Positions 1-9,123 of a stretch of 64,000 nucleotides of DNA are shown one piece after another (position 1 is the first letter of the stretch; each line of letters begins with the position of its first letter). Source of the stretch: JBBKXR01 sp037969585 (GTDB lineage: Bacteria > Verrucomicrobiota > Verrucomicrobiia > Verrucomicrobiales > DEV007). The notes below the pieces were generated by a model, which worked only from the letters and a program-made list of their open reading frames with translations, was not told where the DNA came from and ran no database searches. The position numbers and the translations under genes were made by a program. Location of the stretch: contig JBBKXR010000071.1 of the NCBI GenBank assembly GCA_037969585.1, positions 1-64,000 on the forward strand. The letters are read 5' to 3'.

Positions 1-879
1 GCCGTAAACGAACTTGCCGCTTGGGTGAACTTGCAATTCGGCCGTCGAAAGGCCGATGCGGTTGGCGCTGGTCGGTACCGTGGAAATATTCTGCGTCGGC
101 GTCAGCGTGCCTTTTTCCTGATCAAAGTCGAAAGCAGTGATCGACAGCGCTATTTCATTAATGACGTAGGCGTGCTTACCACTTGGGTGAAAGGCAAAGT
201 GTCGGGGGCCGGAACCGGGGATGACTTTGACGAAACCGTGATCAGTGAGCGTCGCCGTGCTGGGATCGAGACGATAGATCTGCACTTTGTCGATACCGAG
301 GTCGGCGACAAAGGCAAAGCGGTCGTTCGGCCCCGGATTGGCCGAATGCGCATGTGGGCCGCGCTGACGCTGCTGGTTGATCGATGTGCCAGCGTGTTGC
401 ATCACTGACGTTGCGGGCTCGAGTGTGCCATCGTCGGCGATGCTCAGCGAGGCGCAACTGCCACTGCCGTAATTGGCGACGAGCAAACACCGCCCTTCGG
501 AATCGGTCGACACGTGACAAGGGCCGCTGCCACCGGACGGTTGGGTGTTGAGCAGCTTGAGCTTGCCTGATTCTGCATCGATTGCATAGGCGCTGACGCC
601 CCCCGAAGCCTTACCGTCCGACGCAGCGACCTCCGAGACAGCATAGAGGTGTTTGCCGTCTGGGCGAATCGTCACAAACGAGGGGTTGGTAGCCTTCGCT
701 GCGAGTTCCGGCTGAGAAAGCTCGCCGGTCTCAGAATTCATTTTTGAAACGTAGATGCCTTCACTGCCGCTGTCGCCACTGGTGTAAGTGCCGAAGTAGA
801 CCAGTGTGTCGGCGGCCAGCGCCGAAGCAGAAAAGCCGACGAAAAGACTGAGGAAGGCGAGTTTGGATAAAGTTTTCAC
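1..879 (-). CDS. Exported lactonase-family beta-propeller protein (6-phosphogluconolactonase-like), cut at left edge
   Basis: The first 293 codons are present; the C-terminal part lies beyond the left edge (family members are about 340-400 residues). Residues 1-22 form a Sec signal peptide (charged KTLSK start, hydrophobic core, ASALAA cleavage region), so the protein is exported. The mature part starts TLVYFGTYT and shows blocks typical of the Pgl/YbhE lactonase family: NYGSGS, GPHAHSANPGPN, DLGIDKV, GPRHFAFHP. Known members hydrolyse sugar lactones on a seven-bladed propeller. An exported copy more likely works on a periplasmic or external lactone than in the pentose phosphate pathway (inference). 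The start is GTG, chosen because it gives a complete signal peptide. It is divergent from the phosphatase gene at 1015. Confidence 0.85.
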   Translation of the reverse strand, partial: MKTLSKLAFLSLFVGFSASALAADTLVYFGTYTSGDSGSEGIYVSKMNSETGELSQPELAAKATNPSFVTIRPDGKHLYAVSEVAASDGKASGGVSAYAIDAESGKLKLLNTQPSGGSGPCHVSTDSEGRCLLVANYGSGSCASLSIADDGTLEPATSVMQHAGTSINQQRQRGPHAHSANPGPNDRFAFVADLGIDKVQIYRLDPSTATLTDHGFVKVIPGSGPRHFAFHPSGKHAYVINEIALSITAFDFDQEKGTLTPTQNISTVPTSANRIGLSTAELQVHPSGKFVYG

Positions 880-952
880 AGTCTTAGATTCAAGCCCCAC
901 GACTGGGTTTTGTCGAAACGAAATCGATACCCAAATGCGGCGCGGCAAAACG

Positions 953-971
953 TCAGCGGATCGCTGATTTT
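953..971 (+). terminator. Small hairpin with T tract in the leader of the phosphatase gene
   Basis: TCAGCG and CGCTGA pair across a three-base loop and are followed by TTTTC, a miniature Rho-independent terminator shape, 44 bases before the start at 1015. A six-pair stem is weak, so it may be chance, an attenuator, or the end of an unseen transcript. Confidence 0.2.
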
Positions 972-1014
972 CATTGTTCGTTGTTCAGTCACGAGGCTAA
1001 GCTCGACACCAGAT

Positions 1015-1527
1015 ATGAAAGAACTGATCATCGTGCGCCATGCCAAATCCGACTGGGGCGATTCGTCGGTCGATGATCACGACCGCACCTTAAACCACCG
1101 CGGCGAGAGCGACGCGCCGCGCATGGCTGAGTTGCTGAATGAAAAACTTTCCACAGACGAACTCCGCGTCGACGTCATTATTTCCAGCTCCGCTCAGCGC
1201 GCCAAAACCACCGCAATGATTTTTGCTCGAGCGCTGAATTTCTCTGAAGCAGAAGTTCAGATTAAACAGTCCGGCTATCTGGCCAGTGCCCACGAGTGGT
1301 TGCGGATTATTTCCGACGTCGATGAAAATGCGCAACGAGTGATAATTTTTGGGCACAACCCCGGCCTCGAAGTCCTCGCCGACCGATTGCTGCGTCCCAG
1401 TGATTCAGTGGGGGCCTTACCGACCTGCGCAGTGGTTCGAATCCAACTGGATGTCGAATTCTGGGGCGCCATTGGCGAAAGCGACGGTCGCCTCATCGAA
1501 TGCCTCAAGCCACGCGAAGAATTGTAA
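1015..1527 (+). CDS. SixA-like histidine phosphatase family protein
   Basis: A 170-residue cytoplasmic protein of the histidine phosphatase superfamily. It opens MKELIIVRHAKSDW, where RHA at residues 8-10 is the catalytic RHG-type motif, and has the SSSAQRAKTTA block and a second catalytic histidine in IIFGHNPGLE. E. coli SixA, which removes phosphate from histidine phosphotransfer domains, has about 160 residues and the same layout, so a phosphohistidine phosphatase role is likely but the substrate is unknown. An in-frame start exists at 910, but the ATG at 1015 begins exactly at the conserved beta strand. The SMP-30-like gene follows after 17 bases and is probably cotranscribed. Confidence 0.85.
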   Translation: MKELIIVRHAKSDWGDSSVDDHDRTLNHRGESDAPRMAELLNEKLSTDELRVDVIISSSAQRAKTTAMIFARALNFSEAEVQIKQSGYLASAHEWLRIISDVDENAQRVIIFGHNPGLEVLADRLLRPSDSVGALPTCAVVRIQLDVEFWGAIGESDGRLIECLKPREEL

Positions 1528-1544
1528 ATAGTATCTACCCGAAA

Positions 1545-2540
1545 ATGAGCCTGCCTACCCATGTCAAACGCTCGGCGATCGCAACGGCGATCGCTGTGAT
1601 TTATGTGTTTCCGCTTTTCGCGGATGATAAGCAGGCGGTCGCGATCGAAGATTCGCCACTGCAGCGCGAGGGGAACGTTGCCTTTGTTGAGGGGCCGGCG
1701 TGGCATCCTGATGGAAACGTCTACTTCACCGACATCGTCAATAATCGCATCATGCGTCGGGATCCCGCGGGGGAGTTGCATGTGTTCAGAACGCCTTCCG
1801 GAAATGCTAACGGGCTCGTGTTTGATTCTAAACAGAGACTTTTAGCCTGCGAAGGAGGCAATAAACGAGTCACACGAACTGAGACTGACGGGACGATCAC
1901 GGTGTTGGCGGACAGTTTCATGGGGCGGGAGTTTAACTCGCCGAACGATTTGGTGATCGACGCCAACGACCGAGTCTATTTTTCTGATCCACGCTACGGC
2001 GATCAATCGGGCATGGAAATTTTCGATGCCGACGGTAGGCCGGTCGAAGGCGTGTATCGCATCGATCCGGATGGCAAGGTTAAGCAGGTGATCTCTCACG
2101 AGGTCGAGCGACCCAACGGTTTAGCGATTTCCAAAGATGGGCGTTTTCTGCTGGTCGCGGATAACGTCAATTCAGGCCCGAACGAGGGTGTCGGTGGAAA
2201 TCGCAAACTGTGGCGCTTCGATCTGGTCGATGATGGTTCGGTGAAAGCTGGCAGTCGTAAGTTGTTGTTCGACTGGGCAACCGAGCGTGGTCCAGACGGT
2301 ATGGTGGCTGGCCCTGATGGGAAATTCTATGTAACCGCCGGATTCAATCACGCCAATCTACCGATGGAAACTGCGAACAAGCACCGCGCAGGTGTCTACG
2401 TATTTGACGTCGAGGGAAAGCTCGAACGAGTCATCCCAGTGCCGATGGACATGGTCACCAACTGCACCTTCGGAGGAAAGGATGGACACACGCTGTTCGT
2501 AACTGCCGGCCACACCCTGTGGAGCTTGAGGTTAAAGTGA
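1545..2540 (+). CDS. Exported SMP-30/gluconolactonase/LRE-family protein
   Basis: 331 residues starting MSLPTHVKRSAIATAI; a signal peptide ends near FPLFADD, so it is probably periplasmic. The SMP-30/gluconolactonase family signature is clear: FVEGPAWHPDGNVYFTD, NGLVFDSKQRLLACEGG, NSPNDLVIDANDRVYFSDP, RPNGLAISKDG, GPDGMVAGPDG. The conserved Glu and Asn/Asp residues that bind the metal in this six-bladed propeller family are present. Members open lactones of aldonic acids; the exact sugar cannot be told. With the neighbouring lactonase and sulfatases it suggests extracytoplasmic sugar oxidation or lactone hydrolysis. A start at 1500 would overlap the phosphatase gene and spoil the signal peptide. 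Confidence 0.85.
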   Translation: MSLPTHVKRSAIATAIAVIYVFPLFADDKQAVAIEDSPLQREGNVAFVEGPAWHPDGNVYFTDIVNNRIMRRDPAGELHVFRTPSGNANGLVFDSKQRLLACEGGNKRVTRTETDGTITVLADSFMGREFNSPNDLVIDANDRVYFSDPRYGDQSGMEIFDADGRPVEGVYRIDPDGKVKQVISHEVERPNGLAISKDGRFLLVADNVNSGPNEGVGGNRKLWRFDLVDDGSVKAGSRKLLFDWATERGPDGMVAGPDGKFYVTAGFNHANLPMETANKHRAGVYVFDVEGKLERVIPVPMDMVTNCTFGGKDGHTLFVTAGHTLWSLRLK

Positions 2541-2556
2541 AATGGCCCCGGTGGGC

Positions 2557-4824
2557 TCACTTCAAGTCCAGGACCACCAGCCCGATTTCGCCGCCGAAGG
2601 CGTTGTTGGCATCGTAGTTGCCGACCACGCCGCCGCCGTCCGTACCAGTCTCGAGCGCTTCGAGCGGTTGGCTGAGAATGAGTGGCGAACCCTCTTTGAT
2701 GACGAGTTGCTCTTGGTTGGCGAGCAGGATGATTTTGTCCTTCAAGACACGGACTTGAAGCGAGAGTTTTTCGCCTTCGGGAAGGCTGGCGCTGGCGGTG
2801 AATGCTTTGCCTTTGGTTCGCGTGGTGAAGTTGAGTTGCTGTTCATCGCTGATGTATAGGCTCCAGCCATGATTGGACCCTCCCTGAGCGACGATGACGC
2901 CGCTGGCGGGTAATCCGTCGATCTCGGCCGTGACTTCGAAGGCTCGATTGGCAATCGAGGGCGAGCTGGCTTCGTCGAAGTTGTCCCCGGGTTTGATTTC
3001 GAAGTGGGCTTTTTTTGAGTGCTTGTTGTTATTTTTGCCCTTCTTGTCTTTGTTCCACGAGCCGAAAGGAACGACGCCGCGTTCGCTGGCCCAAATTTGG
3101 TATTGCTTGGCCATTTTAGTGGTAATGTCAGGATGGACTGCGCTGAGATCGTTCATCTCGGTGCGGTCTTTTTCCATGTCGTAGAGCTCCCATGGACCGT
3201 TGACGCTTTTGGCGACGACCTTCCAAGCGCCGTCACGAACGGCGCGGTTGCCTTCGTGCTCCCAGTAGATCGGTTTGCCCCGATCGAGCGGTTCGCCAGA
3301 GAATGCGGGAGCCAACGAGATGCCTTCGACGGGGATGAGTTTTTCGCCGTTATAGGTGATGGGATATTCTGCGCCGGCAAGCTCGAGAGCGGTGGCCATC
3401 AGATCGACGAGGTGGGCAGGGGATGAGTAGAGTAGACCTTGGTCGGTGTTGCTGAGATTGGGACCAAGCTTGGGGCCGATTGTTGCGTAACGGCTTGGCC
3501 AGTGAGCGATCAGCGGGGTGCTGATGCCACCTTCGTGGACGTAATGTTTGTATTCCCGGAAGGGGGTGTTGGAGACGTTGGCCCAGTCGCGGCCGTAGCC
3601 GATCTCGGTCTCAGCTGGGCCGGGCATGACACCATCGCCGCGGCGCAGCGGGTAGCCGTCGCGGGACTGGGGTGGGATCATTTCGGTCTGCAATTGGTCT
3701 TTGTGCATAGGCGGTAAGGTTGGTGCCGCCGGGCGCTCGAGTGGGCCGACGAGTTTGCCCCGACCGAAGGTTTCTGCGCAGCCGCCGTTGTCCTGAAAGA
3801 ACAGGATCAGAGTGTTGTCGTATTGGCCGGTTTCTTTGAGGGTATTGACGATGCGACCGATACCGCGGTCCATGACATCGACCATGGCGGCGTAGACTTC
3901 CATGCATGCGGCTTCCCACTCTTTCTTTTCCACCGCCGACCAGTCGCCGACTTGGGGGCTGACTTGCCAGTGCTCGGGGAGTAGTCCGAGTTGCTTGAGT
4001 TTTTTGATTCGAGCCTGACGCACGGGCGAGTAACCGTCGTCGTATTTTCCATCGTATTCGGCGATGTCTTCGGGTAACGCGTGCATCGGCCAGTGGGCAG
4101 CCGTGTAGGCGACGTAGAGGAAGAACGGATCGTTGGTTTCTTGTTCTTTATTTTTTGTGCTTTGTTGCTCTCTGGGTTCGGCTGCGTGGTCGTGAATGTA
4201 GCGGGAGGCGTTGTCGGAGATGGCATCGGTGTAATACCAATCGCGGTCGCCCGTTGGCGAGTATTCGGGATCGTTATCGGGGGTGATGTGGGTGTTGTCC
4301 CGGGTCAGGGAGTTAGGGTCAAAGAAAGATCCGGCACCGTGAATCGTTCCGTAGAAACGGTCGAAGCCGCGCTGCCGGGGCCAGTTGGATCGATCGGGAT
4401 GCTCCCGCGTCCCGACGTATGGAGTGACGTGCCATTTGCCTGTCATGTAGGTGCGATAACCGGCGGGCTTGAGTGCCTCGGCGATGGTCAGACACTGACG
4501 ATTGAGCTCACCCTGATACTGGGGGAGGCCGTAGTCGCTGGTCATGTGGCCGATGCCTGCCTGGTGGGGGTAAAGTCCGGTGAGCAGGGAACCGCGGGTG
4601 GGGCAGCAGCGTCCGGTATTGTAGAACTGGGTAAAGCGAATGCCGTCTTTGGCCAGCGAGTCCAGATGTGGGGTATTGATTTCGCCGCCGTAGCAGCCAA
4701 TATCGGAAAAGCCCATGTCGTCCGACATGATCAGAATGATATTTGGGCGTGGCGCAGCCTCGGCGGCGGAAGCAACACAGAGCGCGGCCGCGAGCAGCAG
4801 AAAGGCGAGGGTGGGTGTTTTCAT
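2557..4824 (-). CDS. Secreted type I sulfatase (arylsulfatase family) with C-terminal extra domain
   Basis: 755 residues. The signal peptide is residues 1-23 (LLLAAALCVASAAEA). The sulfatase core carries the metal-binding SDDMGFSDIGC motif (Asp35-Asp36) and CCPTRGSLLTG, in which Cys73 in a CxPxR context is the residue converted to formylglycine. Further blocks are TGKWHV, FFQDNGG and PLIAHWPS. After about residue 590 a Lys/Asn-rich linker leads to a roughly 150-residue beta-rich domain that may bind carbohydrate (inference). Type I sulfatases cleave sulfate esters; in marine PVC bacteria they usually act on sulfated polysaccharides. It is the last gene of a three-gene operon, 11 bases after the next sulfatase. 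The maturation enzyme FGE is not in the window. Confidence 0.92.
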   Translation of the reverse strand: MKTPTLAFLLLAAALCVASAAEAAPRPNIILIMSDDMGFSDIGCYGGEINTPHLDSLAKDGIRFTQFYNTGRCCPTRGSLLTGLYPHQAGIGHMTSDYGLPQYQGELNRQCLTIAEALKPAGYRTYMTGKWHVTPYVGTREHPDRSNWPRQRGFDRFYGTIHGAGSFFDPNSLTRDNTHITPDNDPEYSPTGDRDWYYTDAISDNASRYIHDHAAEPREQQSTKNKEQETNDPFFLYVAYTAAHWPMHALPEDIAEYDGKYDDGYSPVRQARIKKLKQLGLLPEHWQVSPQVGDWSAVEKKEWEAACMEVYAAMVDVMDRGIGRIVNTLKETGQYDNTLILFFQDNGGCAETFGRGKLVGPLERPAAPTLPPMHKDQLQTEMIPPQSRDGYPLRRGDGVMPGPAETEIGYGRDWANVSNTPFREYKHYVHEGGISTPLIAHWPSRYATIGPKLGPNLSNTDQGLLYSSPAHLVDLMATALELAGAEYPITYNGEKLIPVEGISLAPAFSGEPLDRGKPIYWEHEGNRAVRDGAWKVVAKSVNGPWELYDMEKDRTEMNDLSAVHPDITTKMAKQYQIWASERGVVPFGSWNKDKKGKNNNKHSKKAHFEIKPGDNFDEASSPSIANRAFEVTAEIDGLPASGVIVAQGGSNHGWSLYISDEQQLNFTTRTKGKAFTASASLPEGEKLSLQVRVLKDKIILLANQEQLVIKEGSPLILSQPLEALETGTDGGGVVGNYDANNAFGGEIGLVVLDLK

Positions 4825-4835
4825 TTCAAGGCAGT

Positions 4836-6290
4836 TCAGCGCCGCTCGAAGTGCTTTCCGAACGGTTGATAATTGTGGTAGGCGACGGCATTTTTTTGCC
4901 AGTGGGTGACTGTGGCGTCGTAGAGGTTGCGCATGTGGTTAACGCTGGCTGCGCGAGAGGGATCGGCGATGGCGTTAGTTAATTCGTCGGGGTCGCTGGA
5001 GAGCTGATAGTATTCTTCGGTCGGTTCAAAATCGCCTTCGTCCCAAGGCCAGTAGATGAACTTCGCATCGGCGGTGACGACGCCGAGGCTGTGACATTCT
5101 TTGGGTCCCCAGACGTTGATCAATGGCAGGACCTCGTGAGTCGTGGCGCTGGGATCGTCGTATAGTGCTACGAGACTCTTACCATCGATGTTGTCCGGGA
5201 TGGGTAGTCCAGCGAGGTCGAGCAAGGTCGGGGCGATGTCGACGTTACCCGTAAGTGCCCGACAACGCAGTTGCCGGCCGCTGTTCTCGTGGCGCGGGTC
5301 GACCATGATAAGTGGTACTCGTGATCCCTCTTCGTAAGGCAGCACTTTTGAACCGTAGCCGTGCGAACCGCAGAAGAAGCCGTTGTCAGAAGTGAAAATG
5401 ATCACCGTGTTATCGGCTTTACCGCTTTCGATGATGGCTTCCCGGATCATACCTACGGCGATATCAACGGCGTAAATCTGCTGATGATAAAGGGCCATCA
5501 CCCTGTCGTAGTTATCTGCGTAGCCCCACGATTCGAAGCGTTCATACTGGCGTCCTTCACGGCTTTGCAGCGCGAAATGTTCGCCGTTCTCCCGTCCGTA
5601 ATTTGCAGGCCGGGTGAATTTTTTGCCGGCGTAGATGTGGCTGTCGAGTGGATCGGGGGTCGCAGGTTGGTGCGGTGCCTTGAAACTGATCGACAGGCAA
5701 TACGGTAGATTTTCCGCGGCAGCAGTGCGGATAAAGTCACGGCCGAACGCTCCGTAGGATCGGGATGAGTGGGGGAATTCCGTGGCGTATTTTGCCATCG
5801 ATGGATTCTTAGCGGTGGCGTAGTTGGTCTGGCCGGGGCCGCCTCCCCACAGGTCGAAGTCGGCTTCGGGAAGGTCACCAGTGTCATCGGGTTTGTCGGC
5901 AACTTCGAAACCGAATTTGCCGGCGAAGGCGGTGCGGTAACCGGCTTCTCGAAGCAGCATGGGGTAGCTCTTCTGCCAATGCTCACGCAGCAGTGGGCCG
6001 TGCTCGAAGTTGCATCCGGTCTTGTATTCGAACATGCCGGTCATGACGTTGGCGCGGCTGGCCATGCAGATGGCGGTGGTGTCGTAGTGGCGATCAAAGG
6101 CGATGCCATCGCTGGCAAGTTGATCGATGTTAGGCGTCTTGACGTCGGGATTTCCGTAACAACCGAGCGTGTTGAAGCTCTGATCGTCGGTGAACAGAAA
6201 TACCAAGTTGGGGCGTTCATCAGCACTCGCTGTGAAACTGAAGGAAGTTAAAAGCGTCGCGAGTAGCGTTAGGAAAATCGGCTTTAGCAC
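4836..6290 (-). CDS. Secreted type I sulfatase
   Basis: 484 residues with a signal peptide (residues 1-23, ending SFTASADE). The core begins RPNLVFLFTDDQSFNTLGC, with metal ligands Asp35-Asp36. It has CMASRANVMTG, a C-x-A-x-R variant of the formylglycine motif with Cys75 as the modified residue. GKFGFE and FTSDNGFFCGSHG match the family's lysine and Asp-Asn active-site blocks. It probably removes sulfate from a glycan outside the cytoplasm; choline- or heparan-type sulfatases share this compact architecture, so the substrate is open. It lies between the ThuA-like gene (35-base gap) and the larger sulfatase (11-base gap), which supports one operon. Confidence 0.92.
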   Translation of the reverse strand: MLKPIFLTLLATLLTSFSFTASADERPNLVFLFTDDQSFNTLGCYGNPDVKTPNIDQLASDGIAFDRHYDTTAICMASRANVMTGMFEYKTGCNFEHGPLLREHWQKSYPMLLREAGYRTAFAGKFGFEVADKPDDTGDLPEADFDLWGGGPGQTNYATAKNPSMAKYATEFPHSSRSYGAFGRDFIRTAAAENLPYCLSISFKAPHQPATPDPLDSHIYAGKKFTRPANYGRENGEHFALQSREGRQYERFESWGYADNYDRVMALYHQQIYAVDIAVGMIREAIIESGKADNTVIIFTSDNGFFCGSHGYGSKVLPYEEGSRVPLIMVDPRHENSGRQLRCRALTGNVDIAPTLLDLAGLPIPDNIDGKSLVALYDDPSATTHEVLPLINVWGPKECHSLGVVTADAKFIYWPWDEGDFEPTEEYYQLSSDPDELTNAIADPSRAASVNHMRNLYDATVTHWQKNAVAYHNYQPFGKHFERR

Positions 6291-6325
6291 AAGTGTAAGT
6301 GGCGAGTGTTAACAGGGATTTGAGA

Positions 6326-7354
6326 CTATTTCTTCTGATCGGACGGAAGACCCGTTGAGGTGGTTTCACCCAGTCCAAAGTCGGATGGGGTGAGTTTGCG
6401 TTGTTCGTAGTATTCTTTTGGGACGCGCGAGAAAAAGGTCGGATTGAATGCATCGATGGGAGAGGTATCCATTTCTTGCGGGACCTCAAGGGTGGTCAAA
6501 TACAGGACGCCGTTGAGAATCAGGCGGCGGAGTCCAGCGCTTTTAAAGTCTACCGAAGAGCCCATGGTGGTGGTCAGCGCGGTCCCGGTTTTTCCACTCG
6601 GGGCGGTGTAATCGCGAAGCCATGCGGCGGCTTGAGTCGGCGAGTTCTTTTCACCCGTGACGGCCTTGGATTTTGGATCGAGACTCTCAGTCACTTCCGC
6701 GCGCAACAGGACGATCGCTTGCGACTCATCGAGATTCTTGACGGTGTAGACATCACTCTCGGCGAACACCTCACTCACGCCCCTGAGCACAGTGTGATCG
6801 GCATTTTTTTCAACGACGATTCCACGGGCCCCTTCGACCTTGTGTCTGCCGTGATGGGAGACCCAGCGTTCGCCGAGGTAGTCGAGACCGAACTGGTTCC
6901 AGTTGACGCCACCCAATTTGCTGCCGCCGTTGAACGCATGCGTCGCGGTGCGCAGGCCGATGATCGGTTTTCCCGCGTTGACGTAGTCGAGGATATGCTG
7001 GAGCTGCTCGTCAGGGAGATTGCGAAATCGTGTGTTAAGCACCATCAAATCCGCGTCGGCGAGTGCCTCCAGACCGGGAATGTTATTATTGATCTCGGGG
7101 TTGATGATGCCAGTCTCAGGATTGATCGCGAACAGCACCGTGCATTTGAAGCCAAAGCGCTGGCTCAGAATTTTGGCGAGCATCGGATTGGATTCCTCGG
7201 AGCGGTACTCTTCGTCACCGGATACGAGCACGATGTGCTTGCCGGCGCCAGGGCCTTCCCCGCCTTCCAGGACCAGTGTGTCGGAAGCGGAAATTAGCGA
7301 TGCTGACAGCAGGTGGGTGGCAACGAGTAAGAGCAGGATGGAGTAGATTTTCAT
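6326..7354 (-). CDS. Secreted ThuA-like (trehalose utilization/glutamine-amidotransferase-fold) protein
   Basis: 342 residues from MKIYSILLLLVATHLL; a signal peptide ends near LISASD. The body matches the ThuA-like family, a class I amidotransferase-like fold: KHIVLVSGDEEYRSEE, PGLEALADADLMVLNTR, LDYVNAGKPIIGLRTATHAF, LGGVNWNQFGLDYLGERWVSHHG. The family's function is poorly known; in PVC bacteria such proteins are exported and sit with sugar catabolism genes. An in-frame start 48 bases upstream would hide the signal peptide and is less likely. It is the first gene of the operon with two sulfatases, so a role in breaking down a sulfated glycan is inferred. Confidence 0.82.
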   Translation of the reverse strand: MKIYSILLLLVATHLLSASLISASDTLVLEGGEGPGAGKHIVLVSGDEEYRSEESNPMLAKILSQRFGFKCTVLFAINPETGIINPEINNNIPGLEALADADLMVLNTRFRNLPDEQLQHILDYVNAGKPIIGLRTATHAFNGGSKLGGVNWNQFGLDYLGERWVSHHGRHKVEGARGIVVEKNADHTVLRGVSEVFAESDVYTVKNLDESQAIVLLRAEVTESLDPKSKAVTGEKNSPTQAAAWLRDYTAPSGKTGTALTTTMGSSVDFKSAGLRRLILNGVLYLTTLEVPQEMDTSPIDAFNPTFFSRVPKEYYEQRKLTPSDFGLGETTSTGLPSDQKK

Positions 7355-7394
7355 GGTGGACGCCGAACACAGGATTGAAGCTACTACCGGAGTC

Positions 7395-7437
7395 GATTGC
7401 AAATCTTTCGCAATCCTTGTTTAGGTTGCTAGCCTAA
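7395..7437. promoter_or_regulatory. Two small dyads in a divergent promoter region
   Basis: Between the ThuA-like gene (minus) and trkH (plus), GATTGC pairs with GCAATC across nine bases (7395-7415), and TTAGG with CCTAA across seven bases around GCTAGC (7421-7437). They could be operators for the divergent promoters. The arms are short, so chance is possible. Confidence 0.25.
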
Positions 7438-7528
7438 TTGGCATCGCGGCGAATTAGTTGCAGAATTGTTGTGGAGCGTCGAATTTCGCTTGAGTTCCCG
7501 ACGCCTACGCGATCGGAGTTGTCGTATT

Positions 7529-9025
7529 ATGAATTTTCACGTCCTGTGCCGCTTCCTCGGACTGATCGTCGGTATGCTGGCTCTGGCAATGGCGCTTTGC
7601 TTCGCGGTGGACTGCATCGATTTCGAGCGTGGTGCCATCAACTCGAGGACGGGGAATGGTATTTCGTGCCTGATCACCACGGTTGTCGCGATGATCTTGG
7701 TTATGATCGGACGGAAGGCCAGTGGATTGGACATCATGCGTCGTGAGGCGCTGGCGATCGTGGGTCTTGGGTGGGTCGCGGCGGCTGCTTTCGGGAGTTT
7801 GCCGTTCATGCTGTGTGACAATCCGCTGACGTTTTCGCAGGCTTTTTTTGAAGCCATGTCCGGATTCACGACGACGGGTTCGACGGTAATTTCAAGACTG
7901 GCGGATTACCCGCACAGCATCCTGTTCTGGCGTGCCTTGATGCATTGGATCGGTGGCCTCGGGATTCTAGTGTTATTTGTCGCGCTGCTGGCGATTCTGG
8001 GTGTGTCAGGGAAGCGTTCGCTGGTCGGCAATGAATCGTCTTTAAATCTAGGCGATTCATCGATGGCTCGTCTCAAGGATCTGGCGACCCGCTTGTTTGT
8101 GGTCTACTGCGGTCTGACGCTGGCGTGTTGGATGGGCCTGTGGGGCATTGGTGCGTTGCTGCATGACGCCCGGATCGACCTGTTCGAAACCTTGCTCTAT
8201 GCGTTCGCTACAGTCTCGACTGGTGGCTTTGCTCCGCAGGACAGCAGCGTCAACTATTTCGACAGCGCGGCGGTCGAAGCATTTCTGATCGTGTTCATGA
8301 TCTTGAGTAGTCTGAGCATGCTGTTGCTGATCAACATCGCCACCGGACGCAAAGATCAGCGAGCGGGCCGGACCGAGGCAAAGTGGTTTCTCGGGCTGTT
8401 GGCAGCGGCGACGATTCTGGGCACAGCGGACCTGTGGATCCGCGGCCATGAGACAGGATGGCAGGCGTTTCGTGAGGTGGTTTTTCCGGTGGTCTCGATG
8501 GGATCGTCGACTGGTTTTGGGACGTCTGATTACGATCAGTGGCCAATTTTCGCGCGTTGCCTGTTGCTGATGGTGATGGTCGTGGGCGGCTGCACCGGTT
8601 CGACAGCGGGAGGAATTAAGGTGATTCGCGTGGTCGTTGCCGTGAAGTTGATCAGTCAGGAAATCATCAAGGCCTTCCGGCCAAATCAGGTGTTTTCGCT
8701 TAAGCTCGATGGTCGGGTGGTCGATGCCGACGCTCGCCAGAGGATATTGCTGTATTTGGCGATGGTGGCTTTCCTCATTTTAGTTTCGATGATCGTGATC
8801 AGTTTGCTCGAGCCATCGATCAATGACTTTGGCACGTTGCTCGGCACGGTGGTGGCGACATTTTTCAATATGGGTCCAGGCTTTGGCGCGGTGGGCCCGA
8901 CCGAACACTTCGGCGCGTTGCATCCCGCGACGCTGACTTTCTTGAGCTTGCTGATGTTGCTTGGCAGGTTGGAGATTTTTGTGGTTCTGGCCCTGTTTTC
9001 ACCGACCCTCTGGAAGCGCTATTGA
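7529..9025 (+). CDS. trkH: TrkH/KtrB-type potassium uptake membrane subunit
   Basis: 498 residues with about ten hydrophobic segments plus four pore loops, as in TrkH/KtrB proteins, the K+-conducting subunits of the inner membrane. The four filter glycines sit in MSGFTTTGST, ATVSTGGFAP, MGSSTGFGTS and NMGPGFGAVG. The TrkH hallmark GGCTGSTAGGIKVIR is also present. The length fits TrkH (about 480) better than KtrB (about 450). The regulatory partner TrkA/KtrA is not adjacent. The ATG at 7529 is preferred over an upstream TTG because it starts just before the first membrane helix. It is divergent from the sulfatase operon. Confidence 0.92.
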   Translation: MNFHVLCRFLGLIVGMLALAMALCFAVDCIDFERGAINSRTGNGISCLITTVVAMILVMIGRKASGLDIMRREALAIVGLGWVAAAAFGSLPFMLCDNPLTFSQAFFEAMSGFTTTGSTVISRLADYPHSILFWRALMHWIGGLGILVLFVALLAILGVSGKRSLVGNESSLNLGDSSMARLKDLATRLFVVYCGLTLACWMGLWGIGALLHDARIDLFETLLYAFATVSTGGFAPQDSSVNYFDSAAVEAFLIVFMILSSLSMLLLINIATGRKDQRAGRTEAKWFLGLLAAATILGTADLWIRGHETGWQAFREVVFPVVSMGSSTGFGTSDYDQWPIFARCLLLMVMVVGGCTGSTAGGIKVIRVVVAVKLISQEIIKAFRPNQVFSLKLDGRVVDADARQRILLYLAMVAFLILVSMIVISLLEPSINDFGTLLGTVVATFFNMGPGFGAVGPTEHFGALHPATLTFLSLLMLLGRLEIFVVLALFSPTLWKRY

Positions 9026-9123
9026 GGCGGCAGGGCACCATGGGGTGGCGCATTTTTGCTCGACGGCGGAGCTCGCCAATGCATTGTTGGGGACTGTTCA
9101 GCTTTTTCTGCCAATCGAATTAT

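Noticed and set aside
4081..4869. 262-codon plus-strand frame opposite the larger sulfatase
   Set aside because: Lies fully antisense to a sulfatase with an intact catalytic motif; the translated sequence resembles no protein family.
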